Notes: generated by a model not told the origin, from the sequence alone. Shown: positions 23,991-38,813, counted from the first letter of the stretch. The stretch: DNA of 64,000 nucleotides from Schistosoma haematobium (GCF_000699445.3 NC_067195.1:67514591-67578590), one strand, 5' to 3'. Translations and numbers: made by a program.

Positions 23991-25149
23991 AATCAATTTT
24001 TAATTTAAATGAATAAAATATGATTTATAAAGCTAATTTTGATTAGATATCGTTTTAGAAGATCCAAATAACAGTGGCTACTTTAAACGAAAGCGGAATT
24101 AATACATATATATATATGACGACAAAACACTCAAATTCTTAGTAAATGATACTTGAAATGTGACTTTCGAAGAGTTTCATTAAAGTTGCGAAACATTCTA
24201 TAAAAATATATTTATTGATAAAGATTAACAAATATGTTGAGTAAATGTCACTCATAAATAAAGGATAAATATGATAGAAGAAACATGAGTCCAAACAAAT
24301 AATTCAGGCTTTTAGTGATAATCTTTACTAAATGTTCTAAAATTGTTATTTATACCATTACCACAGATAGAGATTAAACTTGGTAAAAAACGCGATTATG
24401 ATAAGTATAGACAGCAAAAACACTGTAATACTTGAACTAGTGATCAAACTAGATTATTACAGTGTACTTTTAATGGTATATGTCAACACTACATCGAGCT
24501 AATGAATCACAAGTAGGGTCAAAATCGTTTAGTAAACTCCGTTCTTAAACATAAACCAACTTTATTACGTTGTTACGTTTATAATACCTAGTCGTTTTAT
24601 TACATTTATGTATAGTTACTTATTTGCATCTTAAACAGTTATCCAATTTCATCACAGTCCATTCTTTCTAATGGGATTTTTTTATTAAAACCATTTGAAC
24701 TCGAATAGAGCATATATTTCTATATTTTTCATCAAATTGCTTGAAGAAACATCAAGAAAAATAATAATGTTAGGTGAGAGATTCACTCAGTCACTAATGC
24801 GTAAAATATTGTACATGTTAATACAGTAGTTACAATACCATAGTATGTACAAAGACAGATGATCAAATAAATAGCTTAACTTATTTTCGAAATCCATTTA
24901 ATGACTGTGTCATAGACATAATAAGTATTTACATTTATCGGGTTACATAGCTAAAAAAAAGTTGCTAGTAACCGATAATGACTTTATGTAATCCTAAACT
25001 GTGTTACGCCTTTTCTATTTCTCTTCAGATTTTTATTTCGAAATCAAGAATCAGATATTTATTTTTAGCGGCTCTTAATCTGACTCCATTTAGATCGTAT
25101 AATTGATTGTTATTGAAATATACATATTGCCAACTCTTTCATATAATTA
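23991..25149. other. AT-rich intergenic stretch
   Basis: Only a short stem (CACTGTAATA with TATTACAGTG, 24420-24464) stands out; no gene. Confidence 0.4.
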
Positions 25150-25424
25150 TTGACTTAAATCGTGTTGGTGAATAAAGGAATCAAACAACTCAAATACAAG
25201 GATGAACTTCTGGATATGTAAATTTCGTACAATCGTTGATCGGAAACCGAAAGCAAAACGAAATGATGCGCAATAGAGTTCGCTCATTCTATCTCTCCAG
25301 TGCACGTCATTTTGTTTTGTTTCAGTTTCCGACCAACAATTGCACGATATACACGTATTCAGAAACCCATTCTCGTATTTGACTTCTTTAATTCCGTTAT
25401 TCACCAACGCGAATTAAGTAGGTG
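25150..25424. repeat. Inverted repeat of family L-C ends (about 115-nt arms)
   Basis: Arms about 25150-25272 and 25302-25424 are reverse complements at roughly 80%. The right arm matches the 3' part of L-C (compare 1640-1740 and 34660-34740). An 86-codon minus-strand frame spans both arms but is a by-product of the palindrome. This is two L-C ends joined head to head. Confidence 0.65.
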
Positions 25425-27779
25425 ATAATATACGAGGGTAGCTAGCATATATAAATTTCAACAACAATCATTCCATAACGATCATTCGTCCGATGTATCC
25501 CTAGTCAGATATGGAGTCACTAAAAATCAAGTAATAGAAGAGTTCAAAATAATTTATTTATTCACTAAAAATATTGCATTTCATAACTACAGTTAAAGTA
25601 TTGTTTTGAATATTTAATCTTATGTATGTTTATTGAACATTTCTTCTAGTCATTGATTACTGATGGTCAAGTGTAATATATAAATACTGTTTTAATCAAT
25701 TAGAAACTTCTGTTTACTATCTTTAGAATTACCTTATTTATTGATGCTCAGTAATTAATTACACATGAGATAACTAATAAAATGTGTTTTTTCTAACAAC
25801 CGGAACAATTTTATGTACTAAGTATCAATGCCTTTATTAGGAGAAGTGAATGGTTTCATCATCATCATCATCATAGGTAATAAGTATTACGATAAATTTT
25901 AATTTCATTTATTACAACTGTATATAAATTGAATTATCTAATATAAGCGGTGATATTTTAAACTGACATCTTAATCAATTGGATAATGTCAAGTCTGAAG
26001 ACTGAACAAAATCGTAGATTTCATGTTTTCTCATCAGAACACTCTTTTATACATGAATTAAAAGTTTTGTCAAATTATATGTGACATTACAATTGTATAT
26101 TACTCAACTGATTACCATAAATCTATTTATTAGACAGATGTATAGCAAATCTGTTCCTAATATCAGTTTTTTTTAACAAATTAGTAGCCTAATGAAAGCA
26201 ACAAAATTAATGAAACGAGTTATTCCTGATAGAGGAAGAAATAGATAAGATAGAATTAATGTGATAACAAAATACCAATAATCGACTAATGTCATAAACA
26301 TACTGATTCATATAAGAAGAGATAGAAAGCACGAAGAATGACACAATGATAAAGTTACATGATTGCCTTTTAATATACTAACCACTTTTATTAAACGTCA
26401 AGCTTTCTTACACTTTCTATGAATGATCTCATCATTAACATACAAAATTAGCTAATAAATAACACTTACTTGAATAAGATCACTGGTGCTGAATTTCTTC
26501 CAGAATATTTTAGAAATTAAGAACTCAGAGTATAAATGTGATACTTTTTTATTGTAAAACAATAGGAAGTCTTATTATATAACACTTCTAGAAATATAAA
26601 GTATCGGGATTGGTTATTTTCATGAATAAGAAATACATAAAAAAAAACACATTTCAGATATTTTACTGAAATTTCAACCAATAAAAAGAACACCAATTCC
26701 TGTATCTCATTAAGATTTCTTCTTTATAAACAATAATAGTTTGTCGCAAAATAAAACTTATTTTCTCTATTTATGCATGCTTTTAATCAGTTCATACAGT
26801 TCACCCATTACATACTTTTGTCAATATATTAGAATATATCGTTAAAGTGTTTAAACGATCTGAAGCAATTTTTAGCGTTCATTTAATAATATCTAGATGT
26901 AAAACGATTTGGGATTGCGTAAGAATAACTCTTCGTTTTAGGTACTGTTTATGATAAACTGATAAGGTTTCAACTTCGATTTACAAAAGTTACATTCAAA
27001 ACAATAACAATTCCTTATCTGTGATGTTGGTTTTTATCAACGATTATTATAGAAGCTTTGCGACCTTTGAAGACAAGTCATAAACAACTGGTCTGTTCTA
27101 GTTTAAAATCTCTAAGCAGTTTATCTTAAAGATATCACCGTGGGTGAAAATACGTGCTTAGGTTTTGTGATATGCTCAATGGACTGCAACTCAATAATCC
27201 ACACTTAAAAATTCAAATATTTAGTAATATATAGAGTGATATGTATTCACAATCATTGACAGTTGATGTCTCACTTCTAGAAAGTTTGTAAGATAAAAAA
27301 ATTCTGATCTATAGTTCTACTGGGTTCATTGTTTCAGCTCAGCATAAATTATGCAAAACATTTGTACTTTATTCATCAACTACTGTCATTCAAGATCAAT
27401 ACTATAAACTATTTTGTATACTAAGTCTGTCATTTAATCATGAACTGTTGCAGATATTTTACTGTTTGCAAGGTATTTCTGTCAGAATTATGATTACTAG
27501 GTTGAATGTTTACACAAATTATTTGGTTACAAGTTAATTCTCATGACCTGTCGATATCTACTAGAACTGCGTACAAGCAAAATCAAGTAATCATATTATC
27601 AAAATAGACAGATTATGTTAAAATGAAATTACAAAGTTAAATCGAGCAAAATTCAAATTTTAGTGAAACCCGTTAGTTAATAAATACAATACCATGGTAT
27701 ATTAAAAAGCTGTATTAACATGTTCCATACACAAATATTGGCTTATTGATGTGTATACCTATGACTTCTACGGTCTATG
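25425..27779. other. AT-rich intergenic stretch
   Basis: 25425-25520 continues the L-C leader similarity; the rest shows nothing recognisable apart from a short ATC repeat at 25856-25873. Confidence 0.4.
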
Positions 27780-28345
27780 AAAGACGGATTCTGGAAACAT
27801 AGACCAAGCTCGACAAAACTATATACATAACCTGAGAATTCCTATTCAAATCCATATTGTGACTAGTGTCTACTAAATGAGCCAGAACGAAGCTTCCTGC
27901 TGTTTCCTTTAGATCAACCAAAAATGCTGATGTTCAGAAATAGGATGACATATTTACTTGGTTATGCACACAACATAACTGACTCCACAAGTCCAGTTGA
28001 ACTGATAAAGATGCCTAGACACTTCGGGATCAGACAGTTCATATTTATTTCTTAAACTCACTGTTGGCTGGCTGGAGAAAATTGACATAATCGTGTTGCA
28101 TTCAATGTTCCTTTAGCTGCCTTCCTTAAGCGCTGCACTATTATCTAGCTGACTGTACCAAAACTAGAATGTAACTTCGAGGATGAAGATGTCTTTAGTT
28201 CTTTCAGTGATTCAACTTTGACTTTTGTTATAAACTTTGGTGAATATCTGTTTTCTCCCAGCAGATCATGAATGTATTTTAGTTCATCTTCAGCGTTGTC
28301 ACAGCAAATAGTTTTACCTCTATGGACTAAGCACTTAACTCATGT
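27780..28345 (-). pseudogene. Penelope-like element fragment: RT C-terminal linker and GIY-YIG domain
   Basis: Minus-strand translation starting near 28340 gives an ordered PLE C-terminal region: KYIHDLLGENRYSPKFI, then RLRKAAKGTLNATRLC, then YQFNWTCGVSYVVCITK (the position where PLEs have C-x-CG-x-YIGRT) and later AHLVDTSHNMDLN. The GIY-YIG endonuclease cuts target DNA for these retroelements. A stop follows FGTVS and another follows CITK, so it is dead. The RT core upstream is not found. Confidence 0.65.
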
Positions 28346-28621
28346 TCCTTTACATTGTAACGAAAGAAAATGTGTTTTATGTAATAATTGTGTTACTTTG
28401 TAGAAAGCATCTCATCTATATGAGGAAATTCACTTGCGTGTTACGATTTTTTCTATATCATATACATATATCACTACTGAAAGTTGAAAAAAGTCTTTGA
28501 CGTCACGAAGTTAAGTAATATTGTAACTTTTAATTTCGGACAACGTTTTGTGTATTAAATGTTACTAGAAACGTACATATAGGAATAAACCAATAAATCA
28601 TCATATTTATTGATAATCTAT

Positions 28622-29317
28622 ACTTACTTACTTACGCCTGTTACCCTCGTCGAAGAGCATAAGCCTCTCACTAACATTCTCCATCCAACTCTGTCCTCGA
28701 CATTTTAAATTCTTTCCAGTTTCTATTTATCCTGTTGATGTCTGCTTCCAATTCTTGGCTTAACGTATTCTTTCGTCTTCCTGTTTTCCGCTTTCCTTCA
28801 ACATTCCAAATTAGCGCTTGCTTTGTGATGCAGACTGATGGTTTCCTCAATGTGTGTCCTATTCACTTCCAACGTCTCTTCCCAATTTCCCCTTCAGACA
28901 GAAGCTGGTTTTTTCTCTCCCACACTAGGCTGTTATTGATGGTATCAGGCCAAAAAACTTTCAGTATCTTACATAGACAATTCTTTATAAACACTTGTAC
29001 CTTTTTGATTGTGGTTGTGGTAGTTCCCTTAGTTTCAGTTCCGTACCGTAGAAATGTCTTGACGTTTGTATTGAAGATTGTGACTTTGATATTGGTTGAC
29101 AGTTATTTTGAGTTCCATATGTTGTTCAATTGTGGAAATGCTGTCCTTACTTTGTTAATCTTCACTTTTACGTCTACATCTGATCCTCATTGTTCATCGA
29201 TGATGCTACCTAGATACGCGGAACTTTCCACCTCTTCCAAAGTCTCTCCAGCAAATATGATTGAGTTGATGTTCTCTATGTTGTATTTGAGAATCTTGGT
29301 TTTTTCATTTGTGTTAT
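28622..29317 (-). pseudogene. RTE-like LINE, 5'-truncated copy
   Basis: Aligns over its whole length with 35600-36300, the 3' third of the full RTE-like element, in the same orientation, including the short TTAC-repeat tail at 28622-28636. It covers the C-terminal part of the polyprotein after the RT core. Indels and stops break the frame; the long open frame on the opposite strand is a shadow. It is 5'-truncated in the way typical of LINE insertions and clearly older than the 35-39 kb copy. Confidence 0.8.
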
Positions 29318-29994
29318 TGAAAAAGAAAATCACTGGTATAATGGGAGATAAAATAAAAAAATTTCATTATCTTAAATCAAATCTTTCTTTAATGTAATTA
29401 AAGATGGCAAAACGTTAAATGATGATATACTATTATGAAAAGATTCATAACATACAAATTTTCGATTGTTATAATCATTCATTATGTGTAAAACCTAATT
29501 AAAAGCTGTTCTATTGACTTAGTAATAACAACTAACGTATAACTATTTAGGGAATTCAAAATAAGAATATTTTCAAGTGAACGATTGTTTTTGAATAACT
29601 TCATTATTAAGCTTTACAATTATAAGTTCATAATTACTTTGATATTTTGTAAAAGACAAAATAAATCATTCATTAATGAATTCAACAATGTCATATGTTA
29701 GAAATGGTGAATGTTTGTATCTGTTACGACATAAATATAGGAAATTATATATGCATTAAAGTCTATCAATGGCTTGCATTTACTTGAATGAAATAGTACT
29801 GTTATTATTTCTTTTTAATTGAAATAAATCATTTAAACAATATACAGCTGAATGTTGTTTAACGATCTGTTACTTTGTTCAGTTGGGGTACTTGTTTTCT
29901 ATTAGCTAATATGAAATATTGTCTAAATAATAAAACAACTCTATTAATGGAGTATGAAATAAATCAACGAAAATTATATTATAAGTGAAACAAT
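29318..29994. other. AT-rich intergenic stretch
   Basis: Nothing recognised. Confidence 0.4.
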
Positions 29995-29997
29995 AAA

Positions 29998-30150
29998 AAC
30001 TTTTCAGGTTATTTCTGAAGGCCCTATGTTCGAATCCTGTGAGCGGGATCGTGAATGCGCACAGCTGAGAAGTCCCACGATAGGATGAAACGGCCGTCCA
30101 GTTCTTCCAGGTCTTCAATGGTGGTCTAACATCAATCGGTTCATGATCTC
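29998..30150 (+). mobile_element. HH-2 retroposon, 3' half
   Basis: Begins in the tRNA-like B-box (TGTTCGAATCC) and runs through the hammerhead to the 3' end. The core is CTGAGAA (G8 to A) and stem II is GTCC/GGAT; inactive by inspection. Confidence 0.75.
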
Positions 30151-30374
30151 AATCAAAAAATATTTCTGTCTTAGTCTTAAATGTTTATTCAGTTTATAAA
30201 ATTTATTAATTAACAAGTTGAAAATTGTACTTTTGATGGACAGTTCTATGTTCACTTATAAGTTATTAATTGATGTTACTGATTGTACTTCAATGGGAAT
30301 ATCATAGTTGTTATTAGTTGTGTTGATCATATATATGAAGTGTATGTCGATTAGATTAACTAAGAATTATTATA

Positions 30375-30840
30375 GTAATTTTAATAATTGGGATCATGAG
30401 TTAATTAAAGCCAGAACACTATGGAAAACTTGGAAGCACTGTACGGCCGTTTCATCCTATTGTGGGAATCTTCAAAAATGCGCATCCACGATTCCGTCTC
30501 TCGAGATTCTAACTTCAAATAACCCATGAAATTGAGCAACACATCCACTATTGTCTTTAATGAGTTACTATCTCACAACAAACCCGGTTAAACTCGACTG
30601 ATCACTGCTTCTCACTAGAACTCCAGGAAATACTTCTTGAAGCCAGTCGTCAGTGAGCATTTGTTGATTAGTACCAGAAGGGGTCGGGATTCTGCAAGCG
30701 GGATCGTGGACGCGCACTGCTGAGGAGTCCCATAGTGGAACAGCCGTCCAGTGCTTCCAGGTTTTTTATTGTGATTTAGCTTCAATTGACTCATGATTTC
30801 ATCTACTGAAGTCACTATAATATCCACAAAACCCCTTCGG
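30375..30840. mobile_element. HH-2 fold-back copy
   Basis: 30375-30680 is a minus-strand unit that lacks the tRNA-like core (deletion near 30510). 30681-30840 is a plus-strand 3' half with the hammerhead. Minus core TTGAAGA; the plus one has lost the stretch between stem II and GAAA. Both are inactive. The junction lies at the inverted leader start (ACCAGAAGGGG). Confidence 0.75.
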
Positions 30841-32583
30841 ATACTAATTGTTATGTAGTAAACAGTTTATAAGAGATGTTCCATTCTTTAAGCCAGTTAA
30901 TTAAATGCTAAAACTTCACTGCCGTTCTGTAAAAAATCACTAAGCATTATTTAATCATGCGCTAATCAGAACAGAATGTATTTTAAATTAATAAACTATT
31001 CAGCTTAGAAATATGGGGAACCACAAAAAAATACATATTTTTCCATTATTTCTAAAACAATTTACTCAAATGATTTGAATGAATAGGATGTCTAAATGTT
31101 ATGGGATGCCATACTATGTACGTCTGTTGTTCGTGAAATAATACTACTGATATGTTTCCTATAAATTAACATGGTTGAAGTGAACGTAGTGACATTGAGC
31201 AATTACATAAAAAACTCCCTTCATATTTGTAAAACATCAGTTTTCATCTAAAGAAACGTGTACTATACATAAAAAATTGATCATTTTCTTACTAATATAG
31301 ACGTCTGTACTGTTATTATTAATTATTCATATTATTTAACTATGTCCATAGAACTGACCAGCTATGACGACATTTACTCATTTGCATTTACATATTTATC
31401 TCATGATCGCCCATGATAACAATTTTTGTTAATTTTATCAGGGTGAATAATCTGAAGTTATACTGGTCGGATTCGGCATTCATCATCTAAGTCAGCATGA
31501 TGCACTACGATTACACGATCTGTACAACAGAATTCTCTGATTAGCTTCCATCTCACCAAAAATACTTTTTTAGAATTAGATCTTTATTCACAGTACAGCT
31601 AACTAGGAAAATGAGATATATTTTATCAAATTATTAAGAAGTTTCGTCTCCTATGCAGTTTAAATTTATAGAAAAATTTATTTGTTTTAAACAAAATATA
31701 AAAATCATATTTGGATAACCGTGAAAACGATAAAATCAAAACATTCAAGCTTCTACAGTACTTAAATAAACTGATTATTGGTAAATTTGACAATCGCCTA
31801 TTATATGTAACCATCTATTTGAATAAAAATGTAAACATAATTTTAAAAACCAAATGAGTAAAATTATGAATAAGGACAAACCCAATAATCCAATAGCTTA
31901 TAATAATTAGTTGTCAATTTAAGTTTTATAAATACCACTTATAATTATAGATGCGTAGTCAATGACTTTATTCCGAAACGTAGTTTAGGACTGAACAATA
32001 ATTTATTCATTTGAAATCAAAAAAGATATTGAAACAATATTTCATTATTCGAGGTAATAGGAACTTTATATTGTTGAATACTATCTACATCCAAGTTATA
32101 CCTTATGTCTATTGTCATTATTTAAAATCCCTTAGAAATATATGTTATTATGCAATTTATTTTAATACAGAGATGTCCAAAACTTAACAACACATCTACA
32201 TGTATTATAAAGTATAAACATATGATCTATAAGAACCTTCGTCTAAATTTCATCAGATAGTTTCACAGTAATTGGGCGCTGAATTGATGTTAGATATCAA
32301 GGAGAAAGAATGTAATGTTTAATCATATTTCTTTCAAAAAGCTTGGACCAGATTGTCAAGTAAAACGTTAGATTTACTTCAAATTCGTACGCTGATATTT
32401 TACAAATACATTCTCTATCCTTAATGTATAAATATATGTGTGACAAATTTTTATTTCTTTTTCTTTTATTTAATAGTAAACTTTTAATGTATCGCTTGAA
32501 ATAGTAAAAAGATACTTCCTAGTCTGAATTACGATTATTGCTTTTATTCGAAAATTAAAAAAATTAAATCTCTGAACTCAAAT
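30841..32583. other. AT-rich intergenic stretch
   Basis: Nothing recognised. Confidence 0.4.
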
Positions 32584-32872
32584 GTGTAGTATTGGGGTGC
32601 GTGCTACTGATATTGACATAAGTAGTATATGGTGTTAGTCGTGAACAGAAGGTCTGGCAGCAGAGAGACAAGAGGATCGAACAGTAAAGAATCGAAACAG
32701 GATGCAATTTGTATGAAAATGCGAGAACAATTAAGTCTGAGTCATTTTGAGGCAATTGGTGGACATTTTACAAATTAAGCATTTACTTTATGATTGTTAG
32801 ATTTTATTAACAAGTCCTGTAAATTTGTGCTAAATATATTCGATTGTCCCCACTCACGTTCTGTTCACTACA
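32584..32872 (+). mobile_element. Repeat family L-A, probable solo LTR, complete
   Basis: Starts TGTAGTATTGGGG and ends GTTCACTACA, TG...CA ends as in LTRs, 289 bp. High similarity to window positions 1-228 from GAAGGTCTGGCAGCAGA onward. No TSD could be confirmed and no gag/pol neighbours exist. Confidence 0.55.
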
Positions 32873-33002
32873 GTATAAGTAAATAAAATAAAAGTAACAT
32901 AACATTAATAATTAGATTTCATCAATTGCCTGAAAGGAATAAAAATGTCACGAATAGAGACTATCGTATTAATTTCAATAAATTTACTAATCGAACTATG
33001 GA

Positions 33003-33305
33003 TTGAAACATCATTTATGAAGCCGTTACCAGTGGAGTTCAACCACGTCTGTTGTGAGATATCGGCTCTTTGAAGACAATAGTGTACGGTTGCGCAACTT
33101 CGTGGATTGGTTGAAGTTAGACATTAACACCGTTGGATGCCGGCCGGCTCAGTGGTCTAACGGTTAAGTGCTCCTGCGGGGTGCGGGATCGTGGATGCGT
33201 ACTGCTGTTATTAGGAGTCCCACACCAGGACGAAACGGCCGTCCAGTGCTTCCAGGTTTTCCATGTTGGTCTAGCCTCAATTGAGCCATGGTTTCAACCT
33301 ATGGA
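33003..33305 (+). mobile_element. HH-2 retroposon, core-insertion subgroup
   Basis: Leader, a tRNA-like segment with a deletion (CTCCTGCGGGG), hammerhead and 3' end. Between CTG and AGGAGTCC five extra bases (TTATT) interrupt the catalytic core. The same-size insertion is in the copies at 43010 and 43423. GAAA, CGGCCG, GTC and stem I are otherwise intact. Confidence 0.8.
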
Positions 33306-33653
33306 ATTTATGAAATAATCAATATTTATACCAAATCAAAATGTTATATACATCGTTATACCTAATTATACATTATTTATTAAGTACTCTTTCACTTAAT
33401 TGTTAAATACATCATTACATAACTTAGTACATTGAATAAACTGCTTGAATAAAGGTTTCAAATCAATTTTGTGAAGTGTAACGGTTAGCTCTATTATTAA
33501 TAAACATTCAAATTGATTTATTATATTAATTAATATTCAGATTGAAATATCCCAAAATATAATCTTACAAATGAGTGTATAGCGCCTACGCATGTATTCA
33601 TTCTGCTAGCTTCATTATTAACTGCATAGTCTATTCGCTGACTCATCCATTTT

Positions 33654-33655
<2 letters not shown>

Positions 33656-33735
<80 letters not shown>

Positions 33736-33777
33736 TTTGCACCCATTCACTACTACTACTACTACTACTACTACTAC
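33656..33777. repeat. (TA)n followed by (ACT)n microsatellite
   Basis: TA run 33656-33730, then ACT triplets 33751-33777. The open frames across it on both strands are artefacts. Confidence 0.95.
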
Positions 33778-33963
33778 AACTACTTGCTACTGCTACAATC
33801 GTAGTTCGCCTGCTCATTCATTTTGCCTCTCTGCTGTCTGGTCCGAATTATCTACTAAATAAACTGTAGTAGCTGCTTCTTTTTGCCTTCTGATTTCAAA
33901 CATCGTTGAAGATTATACGATAACGGTTCGAGGGTGATTAATTAACGAAGCACAGCCACTACA
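33778..33963 (+). mobile_element. Repeat family L-B, 3' part of a probable LTR
   Basis: AATAAACTGTAGTAGCTGC through CAGCCACTACA matches the ends of the L-B copies at 2901 and 48115. The upstream part is replaced by or diverged into the microsatellite. Confidence 0.6.
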
Positions 33964-34244
33964 AGTGGTCAACTTTTATTTTCTCTAAAGAAAATTTTTA
34001 TATAATATACATGAGAATTTTCTGAAGTATCAACTTAAATTCGTAGTAATAATCCACCCATCTTTTTACTCATTTTCATAATTAACTTCTAAACAACTTA
34101 TTTAAATGGTAAGAAGGGTAACCTGAGTTATTAGAAAGTTTAAGATATATATATTCTATCGTAGATAAAGTCCAAATGACACATTTTTTACCTAGGTATT
34201 TGTGCAAAAAAATAAGTGGTAGTAGTTTTTACAAATTAAGGAGA

Positions 34245-34375
34245 ATTCATGACCAATGGAGTTCGACCGTATCGGTTGTGAAGCTGTTACCTACCGAAGA
34301 CAATTGAAGATGATATTTCAATAGCAGAGATTGGTTGAAGTTAGACATTAACACCGTTGGATGTCAGCTTAATAG
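34245..34375 (+). mobile_element. HH-2 retroposon, leader fragment
   Basis: Leader only, ending at ACACCGTTGGATGTC just where the tRNA-like part should begin. Confidence 0.65.
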
Positions 34376-34387
34376 TCAAAAGTGTTA

Positions 34388-35124
34388 TGTTGTAGTGTCA
34401 GTTGCTATGTTAAGCCCATATAACCTATTCTAGATTGTGGACAGGCCAATCTATTCATTCTTCTTGAGTCACGTTTTGACCTTGTTAATTATTGGCTTAT
34501 TTATTCTGACTGCTTTTAGATGAGTATATGTGTGTGCACTTCTTATCCTACTCATCACTTGTCTGTAGCTTAACCTAATGGAGTTGGCTCATACGACTTC
34601 TCCACTGCGCGTCATTCCGCTTTGCTTTCTTTTCTTCGTTTCTCTGATCTTTTGTCAGGATCAACGATTATATGAAATATGCGTATTCAAAATGCTTTCT
34701 CGTATTTGATTTATTTAATTTCTTTATTCACCAACGAGACAAAAGTCTATAACTATGCACGATCTGATTGGAGGAAGATTCAGGGCTACTAAAATATCCT
34801 TATGCACTGCGAATATATCATGCGATACGATCGCCAACTAGAACACCAACTTACTGACTAGACTAACGACGCATAAACCAGTACGAGCAGCCTGGAGTTA
34901 ACTCTGAGTCTTATTGGTTCTCCAAGAAAATAGCTTCTCTCCTAACCCAGACAATGTATTCCAGTAAACAAATAGCAGCCTCCATTATATAGATCATGTA
35001 CTTCAGACATTCGTGACTTTTATATAAACAAACAGAACTGCATCATACCCTAAAATAGAAAATAGCAATTATACATGATCAGGTCAAAAGTGGCTATGAA
35101 TGTGAGGTACTGTAACTAATAATT
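34388..35124 (+). mobile_element. Repeat family L-C, probable LTR plus internal leader
   Basis: 34388-34790 matches 1385-1840. 34800-35120 has weaker similarity to 39060-39340 (GAGCAGCCT.GAGTT, TATTGGT, GTGGCTATGAATGTG). No coding remnant. The RTE-like element inserted at its right end. Confidence 0.45.
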
Positions 35125-35137
35125 CGAGAATAACTTA

Positions 35138-36975
<1,838 letters not shown>

Positions 36976-38675
36976 TTGTTCCTCCTCCCAAATCTTTTGA
37001 ATAGAAGATAAAGCATGCTTGTGGTTGCTTCGATGTCTGATTTCAGTGCTTCAGCTGGTATGTTGTCGGGTCCTGCTGCTTTCCTATTCTTGATTTGTCT
37101 GACGGCCATTCTAATTTCTTCCGTAGTTGGTGGATTGACATCTATAGGAAGATCTATGTGTGCTGCTTCGATATCCGGTGGATTCATTGGAGCCGGCCTA
37201 TTCAGGAGTTCCTCGAAGTATTCTACCCATCTGTTCCGCTGTTCTTGGATTTCAGTGATCGGCTTGCCTTCTTTGTCTTTGACCGGCCTCTCTGGTTTAC
37301 TGTATTTCCCTGCTAGTTTCTTCGTTGTATCGTAAAGCTGTTTCATATTTCCTTCTATAGCAGCTTTTTCTGCTGTCGTTGCTAGTTCTTCAACGTATTT
37401 CTTCTTGTCGGCTCTAATGCTCCTCTTCACTTGCTTGTTTGCTTCTATGTATTCAGCTTGTACTTGAACTTTCTCTGCTCGTGTTCGGCTGTTGTTTATT
37501 GCTGCCTTCTTGTTCTTCCTTTCTTTGATCTTGTCCAGTGTTTCTGTAGAGATCCATTCCTTATGATGGTATTTCTTTAGACCGAGAACCTCTTGACACG
37601 TTGAAGTTAATGTTTCCTTGATGCCTTTCCAGTTGTCCTCCATAGTAGTTTCTTCTTCTTTCAGTAGATTGTGTAAGGCTTGGAACCTGTTGTTGAGAGC
37701 TATCTTGAATTCATTGAGTTTGTCAGTATCTCGAAGGAAGGCTGTATTGAACCTTTGTATTGCTGTTTGTCCACTTGTCCAGTTCTTTTTTAGCTTCAGT
37801 TTCAAATTGGCTACAACTAGGTGGTGATCTGAAGCTACGTCAGCACCTCTCCTGGTTCTCACATCTTCCATTGTCCTTCGGAATTTTTTTTTGATGCAAA
37901 TATGGTCTATTTGGTTCTCTGTAGTGTGGTCCGGTGAGATCCATGTAGCCTTGTGTATACGCTTGTGTGGAAATATTGTGCCTCCTATGACCAATTTGTT
38001 GAATGCACACAAATTTGCAAATCTTTCTCCATTTTCGTTCCTCTCTCCCAGTCCATGTCGTCCCATAATATCTTCATATCCAGTGTTGTCTATTCCGACT
38101 TTGGCATTTAGATCTCCCATCAGAATAGTTAGGTCCTTTCTTCGGCATTTCTCAATGATTGACTGCAGCCGCTCGTAGAATTGATCTTTAATGTCGTCGT
38201 TGCTATCATTGGTGGGTGCATAACATTGGATAATATTCATTAAGATCCCCTCCTTCTTTGTTTTGAATGATGCTTTGATGATTCTGGATCCGTGAGATTC
38301 CCATCCTACAAGTGCATTTCGTGCTACTTTGGACAGCATAAGAGCGATTCCCTGAGTGTGTGGAGCATTGTCCTCTTCGTGACCGGAGTATAGCAGCATC
38401 TCTCCCGTAGCTAGCTTTTTCTGTCCAGCTTGGGTCCAGTGGGTTTCGCTGATTCCCAGTACTGCTAAGTTGTATCTCCTCATTTCCATTGCTATTTGAC
38501 TGGTCTTCCCGGTTTCCCTCATTGTTCGAACGTTCCATGTACCTATAAAATTTTTTGCTCTGGTTGTTAGAAGGGGCATCGGCCTCGTGGCTTCCGAAGG
38601 AACTCGGCTTTCACCATGAAGCGTCATAATTCTTCTAAATGAAGACCTAACTCCCAGGGCAGAGTTAAAATGGTT

Positions 38676-38813
38676 TGGATTATTTTTTCTGGTAAGCGTT
38701 TTTTTAGCGAGTTAGTTTTCTACGGGATGGGGACGCTAACCCCATGCCCAACCCTCCTCCTTTACCCGGGCTTGGGACCGGCAGCAACCCTATAAGAGCT
38801 ACAGGTGGAGTTC
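38676..38813 (-). ncRNA. Structured 5' leader of the RTE-like element, pseudoknot-capable
   Basis: On the transcribed minus strand: stem CCCAAGCCC/GGGTTGGG (38776-38768 with 38754-38747, one bulged G), then stem ATGGGG/CCCCAT (38745-38740 with 38732-38727) whose loop carries TTAGCG (38739-38734). This loop is complementary to CGCTAA 25 nt downstream (38709-38704). The solo copy at 2553-2689 keeps the loop pairing and replaces one stem pair by G-U. HDV-like ribozymes are known at the 5' ends of several RTE and related LINEs; I could not complete an HDV fold by hand, so the function is open. Confidence 0.5.

Noticed and set aside
28735..29397. 220-codon plus-strand frame with hydrophobic stretches
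   Set aside because: Antisense shadow of the truncated RTE-like copy; a matching antisense shadow exists at 35750-36421.
33530..33862. 95-codon frames on both strands with Tyr-Ile repeats
   Set aside because: Produced by the TA and ACT microsatellites.
37015..38178. Several plus-strand frames of 69-106 codons
   Set aside because: All are antisense to the RTE-like EN-RT coding sequence.
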